Of a DNA stretch of 64,000 bases, positions 46,142 through 53,719 are shown piece by piece. The DNA is taken from NCBI RefSeq assembly GCF_002554705.1, contig NZ_PDEP01000002.1, positions 62,001 through 126,000 of the forward strand, given 5' to 3'. Made by a program: the position numbers and the translations under genes. This DNA is from Longimonas halophila. Its GTDB lineage: Bacteria > Bacteroidota > Rhodothermia > Rhodothermales > Salinibacteraceae. The notes under the pieces were generated by a model. The model saw only the letters and a program-made list of their open reading frames with translations. It was not told where the DNA came from and searched no databases. Position 1 is the first letter of the stretch. Each line of letters starts with the position of its first letter.

Positions 46142-46666
46142 ATGGCATACAGAAATAAAACTTTCGTAAGCTTTGACAGCGAAGACCTCCACTACTATCG
46201 CTTGATGTGTGCATGGAAGGAGAATGAAGGAATCGACTTTCATTTCTTGGATGCGCACGACCTCAATACAGCTCGGGACACAAGTCAACCTAAAACAATC
46301 AAGCGCAGACTACGGGAGAGGCTTTCCAATACCAAACAGGTGGTTATGCTGATAGGGGATAACACTCGCCAAAAGGCAGCTCGATCATATTCATTTTTGC
46401 ATTACGAGGTGACCACGATAGTAGACTTAGAGATTCCTGTAGTGTTTGCCAATCTGAATAAGTGCAAGGAGTCTGAAAGCCACCGAATCCCGAAGGCTCT
46501 TCTTGATCGTTACAGCATGTCCGTTGCATTTGGGCCATCTATAATCAAATATGCGCTAGATAACTTCCCGTCTAAATATCATGACAATCTAGACTCTGCA
46601 GAAGATAGTCAAAAAACAGGCCCTTACTATTATAAGAAATCGGTATATACAAAAATACAAAGATGA
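46142..46666 (+). CDS. TIR-like (DUF1863/MTH538-type) protein, probable Thoeris ThsB
   Basis: 174 aa single-domain protein with the fold signature of TIR-like ThsB sensors. Seen: opening strand KTFVSFDSED (residues 6-15), FHFLDAHDLNTARD, IKRRLRERLSNTKQVVMLIG, and a candidate catalytic glutamate E89 in SFLHYEVTTIVD, followed by the strand IPVVFANLN. In Thoeris systems ThsB detects phage and makes a nucleotide-derived signal from NAD. The ATG at 46142 was chosen because the conserved domain begins at once; the frame is open 55 codons further, but those residues look unrelated. The stop overlaps the next start as ATGA, so the two genes are translationally coupled. It is the first gene of cassette 1. 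Confidence 0.8.
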   Translation: MAYRNKTFVSFDSEDLHYYRLMCAWKENEGIDFHFLDAHDLNTARDTSQPKTIKRRLRERLSNTKQVVMLIGDNTRQKAARSYSFLHYEVTTIVDLEIPVVFANLNKCKESESHRIPKALLDRYSMSVAFGPSIIKYALDNFPSKYHDNLDSAEDSQKTGPYYYKKSVYTKIQR

Positions 46667-47520
46667 AATATTCTAACTATTCGGCGTGGGGATCTCGTGC
46701 GGCGATACTCAGGTTAAGCAGACGATTCGTGCAGGTTCTCGGGACATTTTGGTTGATTATTGAACCGATGGGCCTTTGGTTACCCCAAAAGTTCGATTGG
46801 GGGCTAGAAGGTTACATTGGTTTAATATTGTTTAGTTTGTTTGTTGCTACTACATGGGCTTGGCCAAAAGATGCTATTACCAGAAAGCTTCCACTCTCTG
46901 ATACTCGGATTACTGTTGAAGTAAGTGATCTTTTGGATCAAAATGACAACATTATTGTTGGGGTAACTGATGTTTTTGACACTGAGATAGGGGATGTTAT
47001 TTCGTCCACAAGTGTGCAGGGACAGTTGCAATCTCGAGTATTTCCTAACACTGGCGACTTAGATGATCTGATCGATAATTCTCTAGACGGAGTTGAGATT
47101 AGCCGGGTCGACAATAATAAAAAAAGAGGAAAAAAAGAAAGATACCCCATCGGAACTGTTGCTGTTGTCAATCAAAACGGAAGGCGTTACTTTCTATCCG
47201 CTTACAGCAAAATGAGGGCCAACCTTCAGGCCAAATCTGATATTTGTAGACTCACGAGTTCACTCGAGAAGTGTTGGGAGGAGATTCGAGTGAATGGACA
47301 ACATCAACCTGTCCACATGCCGATTGTTGGTTCTAGTCTCTCACGAACGGGGTTACCCCGAGCATTGCTACTGCAGTTTATTATTCTTTCGTTCCTTGAC
47401 GAGGAGAGAAAATCAAGTCTTACTAGTCACCTGTATATTCACGTACACCCAGACGACCGAGATCATGTTAATTTCGTGGACTTAGAAGAATGGTTATCAG
47501 GGTTGACACGCGCTGTTTAG
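46663..47520 (+). CDS. two-TM protein with DUF6430/macro-like domain, probable type II Thoeris ThsA effector
   Basis: 285 aa. Two hydrophobic segments (about residues 24-41 and 50-67, FWLIIEPMGLWL and GYIGLILFSLFVATTWAW) form an N-terminal hairpin. A soluble domain follows with the macro-domain-like pattern NIIVGVTDVFDTEIGDVISS, then SVQGQL, GTVAVVNQNGRRYFLSAYSKM and VHMPIVGSSLSRTGLPR. In type II Thoeris the macro-like domain senses the ADP-ribose-type signal made by ThsB, and the TM part is thought to damage the membrane of infected cells. Coupling to the TIR gene by a 4-bp overlap supports this. The domain name is assigned by eye. Confidence 0.78.
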   Translation: MKYSNYSAWGSRAAILRLSRRFVQVLGTFWLIIEPMGLWLPQKFDWGLEGYIGLILFSLFVATTWAWPKDAITRKLPLSDTRITVEVSDLLDQNDNIIVGVTDVFDTEIGDVISSTSVQGQLQSRVFPNTGDLDDLIDNSLDGVEISRVDNNKKRGKKERYPIGTVAVVNQNGRRYFLSAYSKMRANLQAKSDICRLTSSLEKCWEEIRVNGQHQPVHMPIVGSSLSRTGLPRALLLQFIILSFLDEERKSSLTSHLYIHVHPDDRDHVNFVDLEEWLSGLTRAV

Positions 47521-47579
47521 GAGCCTAATGTTGCAGAAAACCTCGCTCTTATTACGCCAAACTGAAGAGCAAGGTTGGC

Positions 47580-47770
47580 GCATAACACATGTTGCACCTG
47601 AACCCGGGCTGCTGTCATTTTCATGCGTTGCAGGTAGAGCGGTTCGCTTCTTTCGAGCGGTAGTGATGATGCGAGCGAAAGGAAACGTTGTCGAACGCAG
47701 CCGTTCAGGCGGTGTGAATACAAGTCAAACGTCTTCCTACGCCCGGGTCAGGTGAACGAGTCCGTTATCC
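47580..47770 (+). other. attC recombination site 1
   Basis: R'' GCATAAC (47580-47586), spacer of 8, L'' CACCTGAACCCGGGC (47595-47609). L' GCCCGGGTCAGGTG (47741-47754), spacer of 9, R' GTTATCC (47764-47770). L'' has one base more than L' (an unpaired A), the extrahelical base that directs integron recombinases. Total 191 bp. Confidence 0.85.
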
Positions 47771-47790
47771 AGAGCATACAGAATTAACCG

Positions 47791-48618
47791 GTGGTACAAC
47801 TCAATAGCACACCGCAAGACACAACCGTAGTGTCCGAGACGCTAAGTCCTTATCCGTTAAACCATCCAGATTCATGGACAGCGATTGCTGATTCGATATC
47901 ACGGCTGACAGCGGATACCCTCAAGGTGAGTGTCTTGGACACCAGTCCTTGGTACACTGAGGTGACAGTCGTGGCGTCACTTCTTGCTGTGGCCGTTTCT
48001 TTTGGGACGCTCTTTTTTCAATTTTTCTATTGGGGCTATTTAAAACTTGCGGAGGTGAACTCCTTCGGGATGTGGATCAAATATTCCGGTTCTATACCTC
48101 GGCAGCCCACCCGCAGTGAGATGCGTTTGCTGATTCAACAGGATACGCCGACTGGAGAGCCCAACAGGGTTCTTTTCGTTTTGCCTTTATTATTCTGGAA
48201 TACAGGAAACAGGAATAAGGAAATACTGAATATGCGCTTGAAGGTCAACTTTGGCGATGGGGAGCAAATCTTCAAACCAAACCGCTTTGTCGAAAATATG
48301 GGGATGGGAGAGGATGGAAGCCACGAGCACCCGACACCTGTAAACTGGATTCACCAGATCGTGCTCAGGGAAAAGGAATCGGAGCTTCGTTTCGTTGAGT
48401 TCTTTGGAGAAGTTAATCCAGACTTAATGATTTTCGACAGAGGAACGACTATCTCATTTAACCTTGAGGTTAAAACAGCTAGAAGTGGAAGTTTCCAATC
48501 TTATGGACGCTTTACCGCTTCCATGAATGACATCATAGACAACAGTGGGGGATCTGAATATACGGTCTATTACACTGAGAAGGGAGCACCTGAAAAGGCA
48601 ACTCAAAGCTCTGCATAA
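47791..48618 (+). CDS. unrecognised single-TM protein, cassette 2
   Basis: Function not recognised. 275 aa from a GTG start 27 nt after the cassette crossover point. About 50 polar residues come first, then one TM helix (VVASLLAVAVSFGTLFFQFFY), then a soluble region of about 190 residues with a beta-rich, immunoglobulin-like look (LFVLPLLFWNTGNRNKEILN, FNLEVKTARSGSF). Base composition is lower in GC than the chromosome around it. It is the only gene of its cassette. Given the neighbours a defence or stress role is possible, but nothing in the sequence shows it. The stop (48616-48618) lies inside the GCATAAC end of the next attC. Confidence 0.75.
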   Translation: MVQLNSTPQDTTVVSETLSPYPLNHPDSWTAIADSISRLTADTLKVSVLDTSPWYTEVTVVASLLAVAVSFGTLFFQFFYWGYLKLAEVNSFGMWIKYSGSIPRQPTRSEMRLLIQQDTPTGEPNRVLFVLPLLFWNTGNRNKEILNMRLKVNFGDGEQIFKPNRFVENMGMGEDGSHEHPTPVNWIHQIVLREKESELRFVEFFGEVNPDLMIFDRGTTISFNLEVKTARSGSFQSYGRFTASMNDIIDNSGGSEYTVYYTEKGAPEKATQSSA

Positions 48619-48802
48619 CCCCCGATAGAGGTGACGGAGGGCCAAGGTTGTCATCAATCGAGGTCTGGTGGGCGGTTTCGACTTCGCTGGTCGGGAGTGG
48701 CGATGCCGTAGAATGGAAACTCCGTCCGGTGTTGTTATTTTGTCGGCTAGCGCTCCGGTTGGGCGTTTTCCCGCCCTCCGCACCTCAGCTTCCACGTTAT
48801 GC
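48613..48802 (+). other. attC recombination site 2
   Basis: R'' GCATAAC (48613-48619), spacer of 9, L'' AGGTGACGGAGGGC (48629-48642). L' GCCCTCCGCACCT (48773-48785), spacer of 10, R' GTTATGC (48796-48802), a perfect complement of R''. An unpaired A (48634) marks L''. 190 bp long, almost the same as site 1. Confidence 0.88.
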
Positions 48803-48821
48803 GTCATGAAAGGGGCTATCT

Positions 48822-49766
48822 ATGATTCTCTATAAGTATGTCACTCCTGAGAGAGTTGACATTTTAAAGGACAAACAAATTCGCTTTACGCAGCCGGGCA
48901 GCCTGAATGATCCGTTCGAAACCTTGCCCGTCATAGATGCTATCGTGGATCGTGATCAGATCGGTGGTGTGATCGAAGGCTTCTTTAACCTCGCAACTTT
49001 CGACCAAAACAAGTTCAGTCGACTTTATCAACAAACGCTGGAGGAGGTCTTCGAGGAGCATGACATCCCAGAAGAATACCAGAGCTTAGTTCGGCAATAT
49101 TCAGAGAAGGAGGCGCTTCGCTTGGGAAAAGCAATCGCTACTCCACTAATGGAAGCCGCGCTCGGCCTAGAATTTGACGGGGCAAGGCAGAAAGCTCCCC
49201 AGCTCTTGCAGGAGAGCCTGAGTTCCGAGCTGGGAATCCTCAGCTTAGCAGAAAAGCCTGACAACCTACTGATGTGGTCGCATTACGCGGGTTGTCATGA
49301 AGGATTTCTAATCGGCTTCGACGCCACCCATGGCTTTTTCAATCAGCGGAAGAGTTCGAAGGATCTGATCAGAAAATTGGAAAAAGTTCAGTATTCAAAG
49401 ACGCGACCTAAATTTGAAGGGCTTGACTTCAACAAGCCAGAGGTTCAACCGGCAGAAAAGATTGCCAGCACTTTCTTCTTCACCAAGAGTGAGCACTGGA
49501 AGTATGAGGATGAGTGGCGAATGGTACAAAGCTTAGAAGATGCTGATACCGAGTTTGAAGCCGACGATGAGCGTATCTGTCTGTTTTCAGTTCCGGAAGG
49601 CGCGTTCTCGGAAGTCGTTCTTGGAGCGAGGATGAATCATGAAAGACGTGATCACTTGATTGATGTGATCAGGAGTGAAGAGGCATTCGGTCACGTTGCA
49701 ATAAAACAGGCGGCGGTAGACTCCGAAGAGTTCCAGCTTAATATTATATCAGTCACAGATACTTAG
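48822..49766 (+). CDS. DUF2971 domain protein, cassette 3
   Basis: 314 aa soluble protein of the DUF2971 family, biochemical role unknown. Family marks are clear: ILYKYVTPERVDILKDKQIR at the start, FTQPGSLNDPFET, LLMWSHYAGCHEGFLIGFD in the middle and EHWKYEDEWRMVQ later, followed by VVLGARM. DUF2971 genes are often found in integron cassettes and in defence or mobile regions. It begins 26 nt after the attC crossover point. Start ATG follows directly on the cassette border and matches the family N-terminus. Confidence 0.88.
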   Translation: MILYKYVTPERVDILKDKQIRFTQPGSLNDPFETLPVIDAIVDRDQIGGVIEGFFNLATFDQNKFSRLYQQTLEEVFEEHDIPEEYQSLVRQYSEKEALRLGKAIATPLMEAALGLEFDGARQKAPQLLQESLSSELGILSLAEKPDNLLMWSHYAGCHEGFLIGFDATHGFFNQRKSSKDLIRKLEKVQYSKTRPKFEGLDFNKPEVQPAEKIASTFFFTKSEHWKYEDEWRMVQSLEDADTEFEADDERICLFSVPEGAFSEVVLGARMNHERRDHLIDVIRSEEAFGHVAIKQAAVDSEEFQLNIISVTDT

Positions 49767-49779
49767 GTAGCCTGTTGTC

Positions 49780-49910
49780 GCATAACAACACGCTGCACCG
49801 GACGGTGTCGGTGTACGCCTTGTGAGGAATGCCGCGTCTCGACTGCTCACCGCATGGCGTGGCGTGAGCATCGGTGTCCGGCACAGCCCCGCACTTCCGC
49901 TCTGTTCTTG
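49780..49910 (+). other. probable degenerate attC site 3 (right end unclear)
   Basis: A clear R'' GCATAAC (49780-49786), a 9-nt spacer, and an L''-like CACCGGACGGTG follow the DUF2971 gene. A partial complement GTCCGG lies near 49876. No GTTATGC-type R' is seen within 200 bp, so the last site seems eroded where it meets chromosomal DNA; the right end given is approximate. Confidence 0.5.
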
Positions 49911-50006
49911 TGGATGCAACATCAGCCGTTTGTATCCGCTGCAGGCCGTTGAAGCGTTCTCTTCTGCCACATACCGATCTCTCTCCCAGCGTCCCCATTG
50001 CGCATC

Positions 50007-50966
50007 ATGCGTTTGCTCCCCCGCCCCGCATCGTGCATCCGCGTCTGCCTTTTTGCGTTCAGCGCGCTCATGCTCACGCTCTGCACTGCCCATCCGGCCA
50101 TGCTGTATGCTCAGGATGCGCCCGAGTCCCGCGAGCCGGTGCGTATTGAGGATGCGCAGGGCAACACCATCACGTTTGAAGTGGGCGAGGCCGCGTTTGC
50201 CGATTCGGTGACTTCGTTTACGCCCGGCGACCCGATGTCCGCCCAAGACGCCACGCAGGGCACCCTCGCGCTCGGGCTGCCCAACTACGAGCGGGGGCAG
50301 GGCATCTCGACCGCCATCACCCTGGGCTGCGGCGGCGTGCTCCAGGTGCAGTTCACCGACAATGTGCTGGTGGATGGCCCCGGCCCCGACCTCCACATCT
50401 TTGAGGTGGGCCCCGACGTGGAGCCGACCTTCGTGGCCGTATCGACCGATGGACAGGCGTGGCAAGACGTGGGCCAGATCGAAGGCGGCACCGCTTCGGT
50501 CGACATTGCCGCTGTTGCGGATTCGGACGATGTCTTCCGGTTCGTGCAACTGACCGACGACGGTGAAGACTGCAGCGGCAGTTACCCCGGAGCGGACATC
50601 GACGCCGTGGGTGCGATCAACGCAAGCGAGGTCGTGGAGCTTGCCGGAGCCCTCCTGTTCGATGTCGACAGCAGTGCGCTCCGCCCTGCGGCCCAGACTG
50701 CCCTCCGCGACATTGCCACCACGCTGCAGGAGCGCGGCGTCACGTCCGTCACCATCGTCGGACACACCGATGCACAAGGCGACGCCACCTACAATCAGAC
50801 GCTTTCTCTGGAGCGTGCCCGCAGCGTACGCACGTACCTTGTGGATACGCTGGGCGTTGCCGACATGGACGTCGCGGTGCGCGGCGCAGGGGAATCTGAA
50901 CCTGCAGCATCGAACGACACCGCCGAGGGCCGCCGCCAAAACCGCCGCGTCGAGTTTATCTTTTGA
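50007..50966 (+). CDS. OmpA-family outer-membrane/peptidoglycan-binding protein with N-terminal beta domain
   Basis: 319 aa. Signal peptide (VCLFAFSALMLTLCTAHPAMLYAQ), then a beta-rich domain of about 170 residues (TLGCGGVLQVQF, GPGPDLHIFEVGPDVE, VAVSTDGQAWQDVGQI) that resembles surface-protein sandwich domains. A C-terminal OmpA domain follows: LFDVDSSALRPAAQTALRDI, IVGHTDAQGDATYNQTLS, LERARSVRTYL, and EGRRQNRRVEF with the peptidoglycan-contact arginine. Probably a periplasmic protein tethering the envelope to peptidoglycan. The ATG at 50007 was preferred over an in-frame TTG at 49998. Base composition returns to the GC-rich chromosomal type here. Confidence 0.88.
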   Translation: MRLLPRPASCIRVCLFAFSALMLTLCTAHPAMLYAQDAPESREPVRIEDAQGNTITFEVGEAAFADSVTSFTPGDPMSAQDATQGTLALGLPNYERGQGISTAITLGCGGVLQVQFTDNVLVDGPGPDLHIFEVGPDVEPTFVAVSTDGQAWQDVGQIEGGTASVDIAAVADSDDVFRFVQLTDDGEDCSGSYPGADIDAVGAINASEVVELAGALLFDVDSSALRPAAQTALRDIATTLQERGVTSVTIVGHTDAQGDATYNQTLSLERARSVRTYLVDTLGVADMDVAVRGAGESEPAASNDTAEGRRQNRRVEFIF

Positions 50967-51290
50967 GAACGGGTTGTGCTATAGGTTCAGAAGTCGCACA
51001 GCCCCCCGACGCCCGTCATCCAGATCCGGAGCCGAGCGAAGCGACGCACGAAGTAATCCATTCGCCGTTTGAGGGCGAACTCACTTCGCTAACGCATCCC
51101 TCCATTGGGGCATGGATCCCAGATCGTCTACCGACTGCTGTCGGCATCCGTCTGGGATGACGGTGTGGGGTCGCTTCTCTGCACGACACCAAATGTACGT
51201 CATCTGTCCGCCTCGCGTGGGTGTGGATGGACGAATGGATGGATGTTGTACTCCTCCAACCGTCCACACGTCCATCCCTCTATACACCAG
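50967..51290. other. intergenic region with inverted repeats
   Basis: About 320 bp, no gene. CGTCATCCAGA (51014-51024) and TCTGGGATGACG (51151-51162) form the ends of a 149-bp element with one extra base. Separately GGATGGACG (51225-51233) pairs with CGTCCATCC (51269-51277) next to the stop of the minus-strand kbl gene, a weak terminator candidate. Confidence 0.5.
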
Positions 51291-52469
51291 CTACAACACC
51301 CCGTGCTTGGTTGCCACCTCCGTAAACGCATCAATGGCGCGGTCGAGGTGGGCGCGGTCGTGGGCGGCAGACATCTGCACGCGGATGCGCGCTTCGCCTT
51401 TGGGCACCACTGGATAGCTGAAGCTGATCACGTAGATGCCGCGCTCCAGCAGATCGTCCGCAATGGCCGCGCTGGACTTGGCGTCGTACAGCATGATGGG
51501 CACAATCGGATGATCGCCCGGCTTAATGTCGAACCCGCGCTCGGTCATCTCTTGGCGGAAGTACCGGGTGTTGGCCCAGAGCTGCTCGCGACGCTCGGCA
51601 CTCTCGGTCAGCATGTCGAGCACCGTCAGGCTCGCATTCGCAATCATGGGCGCCACCGCGTTCGAAAAGAGGTACGGACGCGATTTCTGGCGCAGCAGGT
51701 CGATGATCGGCTGCTGGGCGGTGGTGAATCCGCCCGTGGCGCCGCCCAGGGCTTTGCCCAGCGTTGAGGTGATGATGTCCACATCATGCAGCGCGCCCTT
51801 CGATTCGGAGGCGCCGCGCCCGCCCTCGCCCATGAAGCCGGTCGCGTGGCACTCGTCCACCATCACGAGGGCATCGTACTGGTCGGCCAGCGCGCAGATC
51901 TCGTCGAGCTTCGCCACGTCGCCGTCCATCGAAAAGACGCCGTCGGTGGCAATCAGGCGGATGCCTGCATCCTGCGCATCCTGAAGCTGCGTCTCCAGGT
52001 CGTCCATGTCGCTGTGCTGGTAGACGTAGCGGTCGGCCTTGCACAGACGAATGCCGTCGATGATCGAGGCGTGGTTCAGCCGGTCGCTGATAATGGCATC
52101 GTCGGGGCCCAACAGCGTTTCGAACAGACCCGTATTCGCATCGAAGCACGAGTTGTAGAGGATGGCATCCTCCTTTTCGTGGAAGTCAGCCAGCGCATCC
52201 TCCAGCTCCTTATGCACCGTCTGCGTGCCGCAGATAAACCGCACGCTGGCCACGCCAAAGCCGTACTCGTCCACACCGTCCTTGGCGGACTGCATGATGG
52301 CGGGGTGGTTGGCCAGCCCCAGGTAGTTGTTCGCGCAGAAGTTAATCACATCGCCCGAGGCCACAGAAATGTCGGCATCTTGCTGCGAGGTGATGACGCG
52401 TTCCTCTTTGTAGAGGCCATCGTCTTTAATCTGTTGCAGTTCGGATTCGAAGGCGGAGAGATCAGACAT
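51291..52469 (-). CDS. kbl: glycine C-acetyltransferase (2-amino-3-ketobutyrate CoA ligase)
   Basis: 392 aa PLP enzyme of the alpha-oxoamine synthase family. With CoA it splits 2-amino-3-oxobutanoate into glycine and acetyl-CoA. PLP lysine in [14 protein letters not shown]; other family motifs: [52 protein letters not shown] and the late PIVPIMLYD. The next gene upstream on the same strand is threonine dehydrogenase (gap about 130 nt), which makes its substrate, so the two form the classic threonine-to-glycine route. Confidence 0.96.
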   Translation of the reverse strand: MSDLSAFESELQQIKDDGLYKEERVITSQQDADISVASGDVINFCANNYLGLANHPAIMQSAKDGVDEYGFGVASVRFICGTQTVHKELEDALADFHEKEDAILYNSCFDANTGLFETLLGPDDAIISDRLNHASIIDGIRLCKADRYVYQHSDMDDLETQLQDAQDAGIRLIATDGVFSMDGDVAKLDEICALADQYDALVMVDECHATGFMGEGGRGASESKGALHDVDIITSTLGKALGGATGGFTTAQQPIIDLLRQKSRPYLFSNAVAPMIANASLTVLDMLTESAERREQLWANTRYFRQEMTERGFDIKPGDHPIVPIMLYDAKSSAAIADDLLERGIYVISFSYPVVPKGEARIRVQMSAAHDRAHLDRAIDAFTEVATKHGVL

Positions 52470-52600
52470 AGGTCGGATGCAGAAGTTAGCAGGTGCGTCG
52501 TACGAATGGCGTGGATTTCGCGCATGTAGCAGTCCCTTCGCGGCCCCAGCGTACCGATGCAGCCAGCAAGCTTAGGGACAGCGTGAGAGGCCCATCATGT

Positions 52601-53560
52601 TCACGCATGCTGCGGCTGCGTGTTGGCTTTGGGCAGATGCGCCAGCATGTCGGCGGTCATGGCGTCGAGGTCGTACTCGGGCTGCCACGCCCAATCGGCA
52701 CGGGCAGCGCGGTCGTCGATGGTGGCGGGCCAGTTGTCGGCAATGGACTGGCGGTCGTCAGGATCGTACGAGACGGCAAACCCCTCGGCGGCGTGCTCAC
52801 GCAGGTGCGCGGCGAGTTCCCCGGCACTGAAGCTGAACGCCGTGAGGTTGTAGCTGTCGCGCACGGACAGCGCGCCCGGCTCCGCCTCCATAAGACGAAG
52901 CGTAGCACGGATGGCGTCGGGCATGTACATCATGGGCAGGCGCGTGTCGGGGCGCAGGTAGCAGGTGTAGGCCGTGCCCCGCGCCGCCGCCCGGTACATG
53001 TCGATGGCGTAGTCGGTGGTGCCGCCGCCGGGCTCGGTCTGGTGACTGATAAGGCCCGGATAGCGCAGGCTGCGCACATCGACGCCGTGGCGCTGGTGGT
53101 AGTAGCGGCAGAGCAATTCGCCACTGCGTTTGGTAATGCCGTACATGGTGGTGGGGTTGAGCACCGTTTCCTGCGGGGTGTCGTGGCGCGGCGTAGACGG
53201 GCCGAAGACGGCGATGGAGCTGGGCCAGAACAGCTTCAGGCTGTGCTCACGGGCCAGGTCGAGGATGTGCTTCAGCCCGTTCATGTTCACATCCCACGCC
53301 CGGTCGGGGTGCTGCTCGCCCGTGGCCGAGAGCAGGCTGGCCAGATGGTACACGGTGTCGATGTCGCGGGTGGCAATGACCTCGTGCAGGGCCGCTTTGT
53401 CGCGCACATCGGCCGTGACGTGCGGGCCCGGCGCGCTGCTTTCATGCGCCGGATGCAGGTCGAGCCCGACGACCGCCTCGAGGCCGTGGCGCTGCCGGAG
53501 CATATCCACCAGTTCGCTTCCGATTTGGCCGTTGGCTCCTGTAACCAGGATCGTTTCCAT
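52601..53560 (-). CDS. tdh: L-threonine 3-dehydrogenase, short-chain (epimerase-like) type
   Basis: 319 aa NAD-dependent extended SDR. It oxidises L-threonine to 2-amino-3-oxobutanoate. Visible: METILVTGANGQIGSELVD at the chosen start, VYHLASLLSATGEQ, WPSSIAVFGPSTP, active-site Y-x3-K as TMYGITKRSGELLCRYY, and RYPGLISHQTEPGGGTTDYA, which is characteristic of the epimerase-like TDH of Bacteroidetes and animals rather than the zinc enzyme of E. coli. The frame is open 35 codons further upstream but lacks conserved sequence there. Pairs with kbl. Confidence 0.95.
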   Translation of the reverse strand: METILVTGANGQIGSELVDMLRQRHGLEAVVGLDLHPAHESSAPGPHVTADVRDKAALHEVIATRDIDTVYHLASLLSATGEQHPDRAWDVNMNGLKHILDLAREHSLKLFWPSSIAVFGPSTPRHDTPQETVLNPTTMYGITKRSGELLCRYYHQRHGVDVRSLRYPGLISHQTEPGGGTTDYAIDMYRAAARGTAYTCYLRPDTRLPMMYMPDAIRATLRLMEAEPGALSVRDSYNLTAFSFSAGELAAHLREHAAEGFAVSYDPDDRQSIADNWPATIDDRAARADWAWQPEYDLDAMTADMLAHLPKANTQPQHA

Positions 53561-53719
53561 AGAAAGATAGCAGGTGGCTGTGCAAGGGGAAAGCACGTAC
53601 GGCTCAAAAAACGAGAGGTCCCGCAGCACGTTCGGAACCGCTTCCACTATTCGTGCAATGTCCACGCATGGGCCACTTTTCGATGCGCAGGACGTGCAGG
53701 GACACGGTGCGCCGTGCCT

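Larger units (their letters stand above)
46044..49786 (+). mobile_element. integron gene-cassette array without integrase (CALIN)
   Basis: Block of at least three cassettes, visibly AT-richer than its surroundings, all genes on the plus strand. Two long attC-type sites separate them (47580-47770 and 48613-48802), a third left end is at 49780, and the left border is the GTTATGT at 46044. Cassette 1 is 1,720 bp and cassette 2 is 1,032 bp, counted between G/TT crossover points. Genes of cassettes 2 and 3 begin 26-27 nt after the crossover point, a spacing typical of cassettes. No IntI-like tyrosine recombinase is present in the window. Confidence 0.78.

Noticed and set aside
47528-47755. Short open frame between the Thoeris-like operon and cassette 2
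   Set aside because: It lies almost wholly inside the attC site, its residues reflect the inverted arms, and it has no family resemblance.
45678-50006. Integron integrase next to the cassettes
   Set aside because: No tyrosine recombinase motif (Arg...His-x-x-Arg...Tyr) was found on either strand in or around the array.
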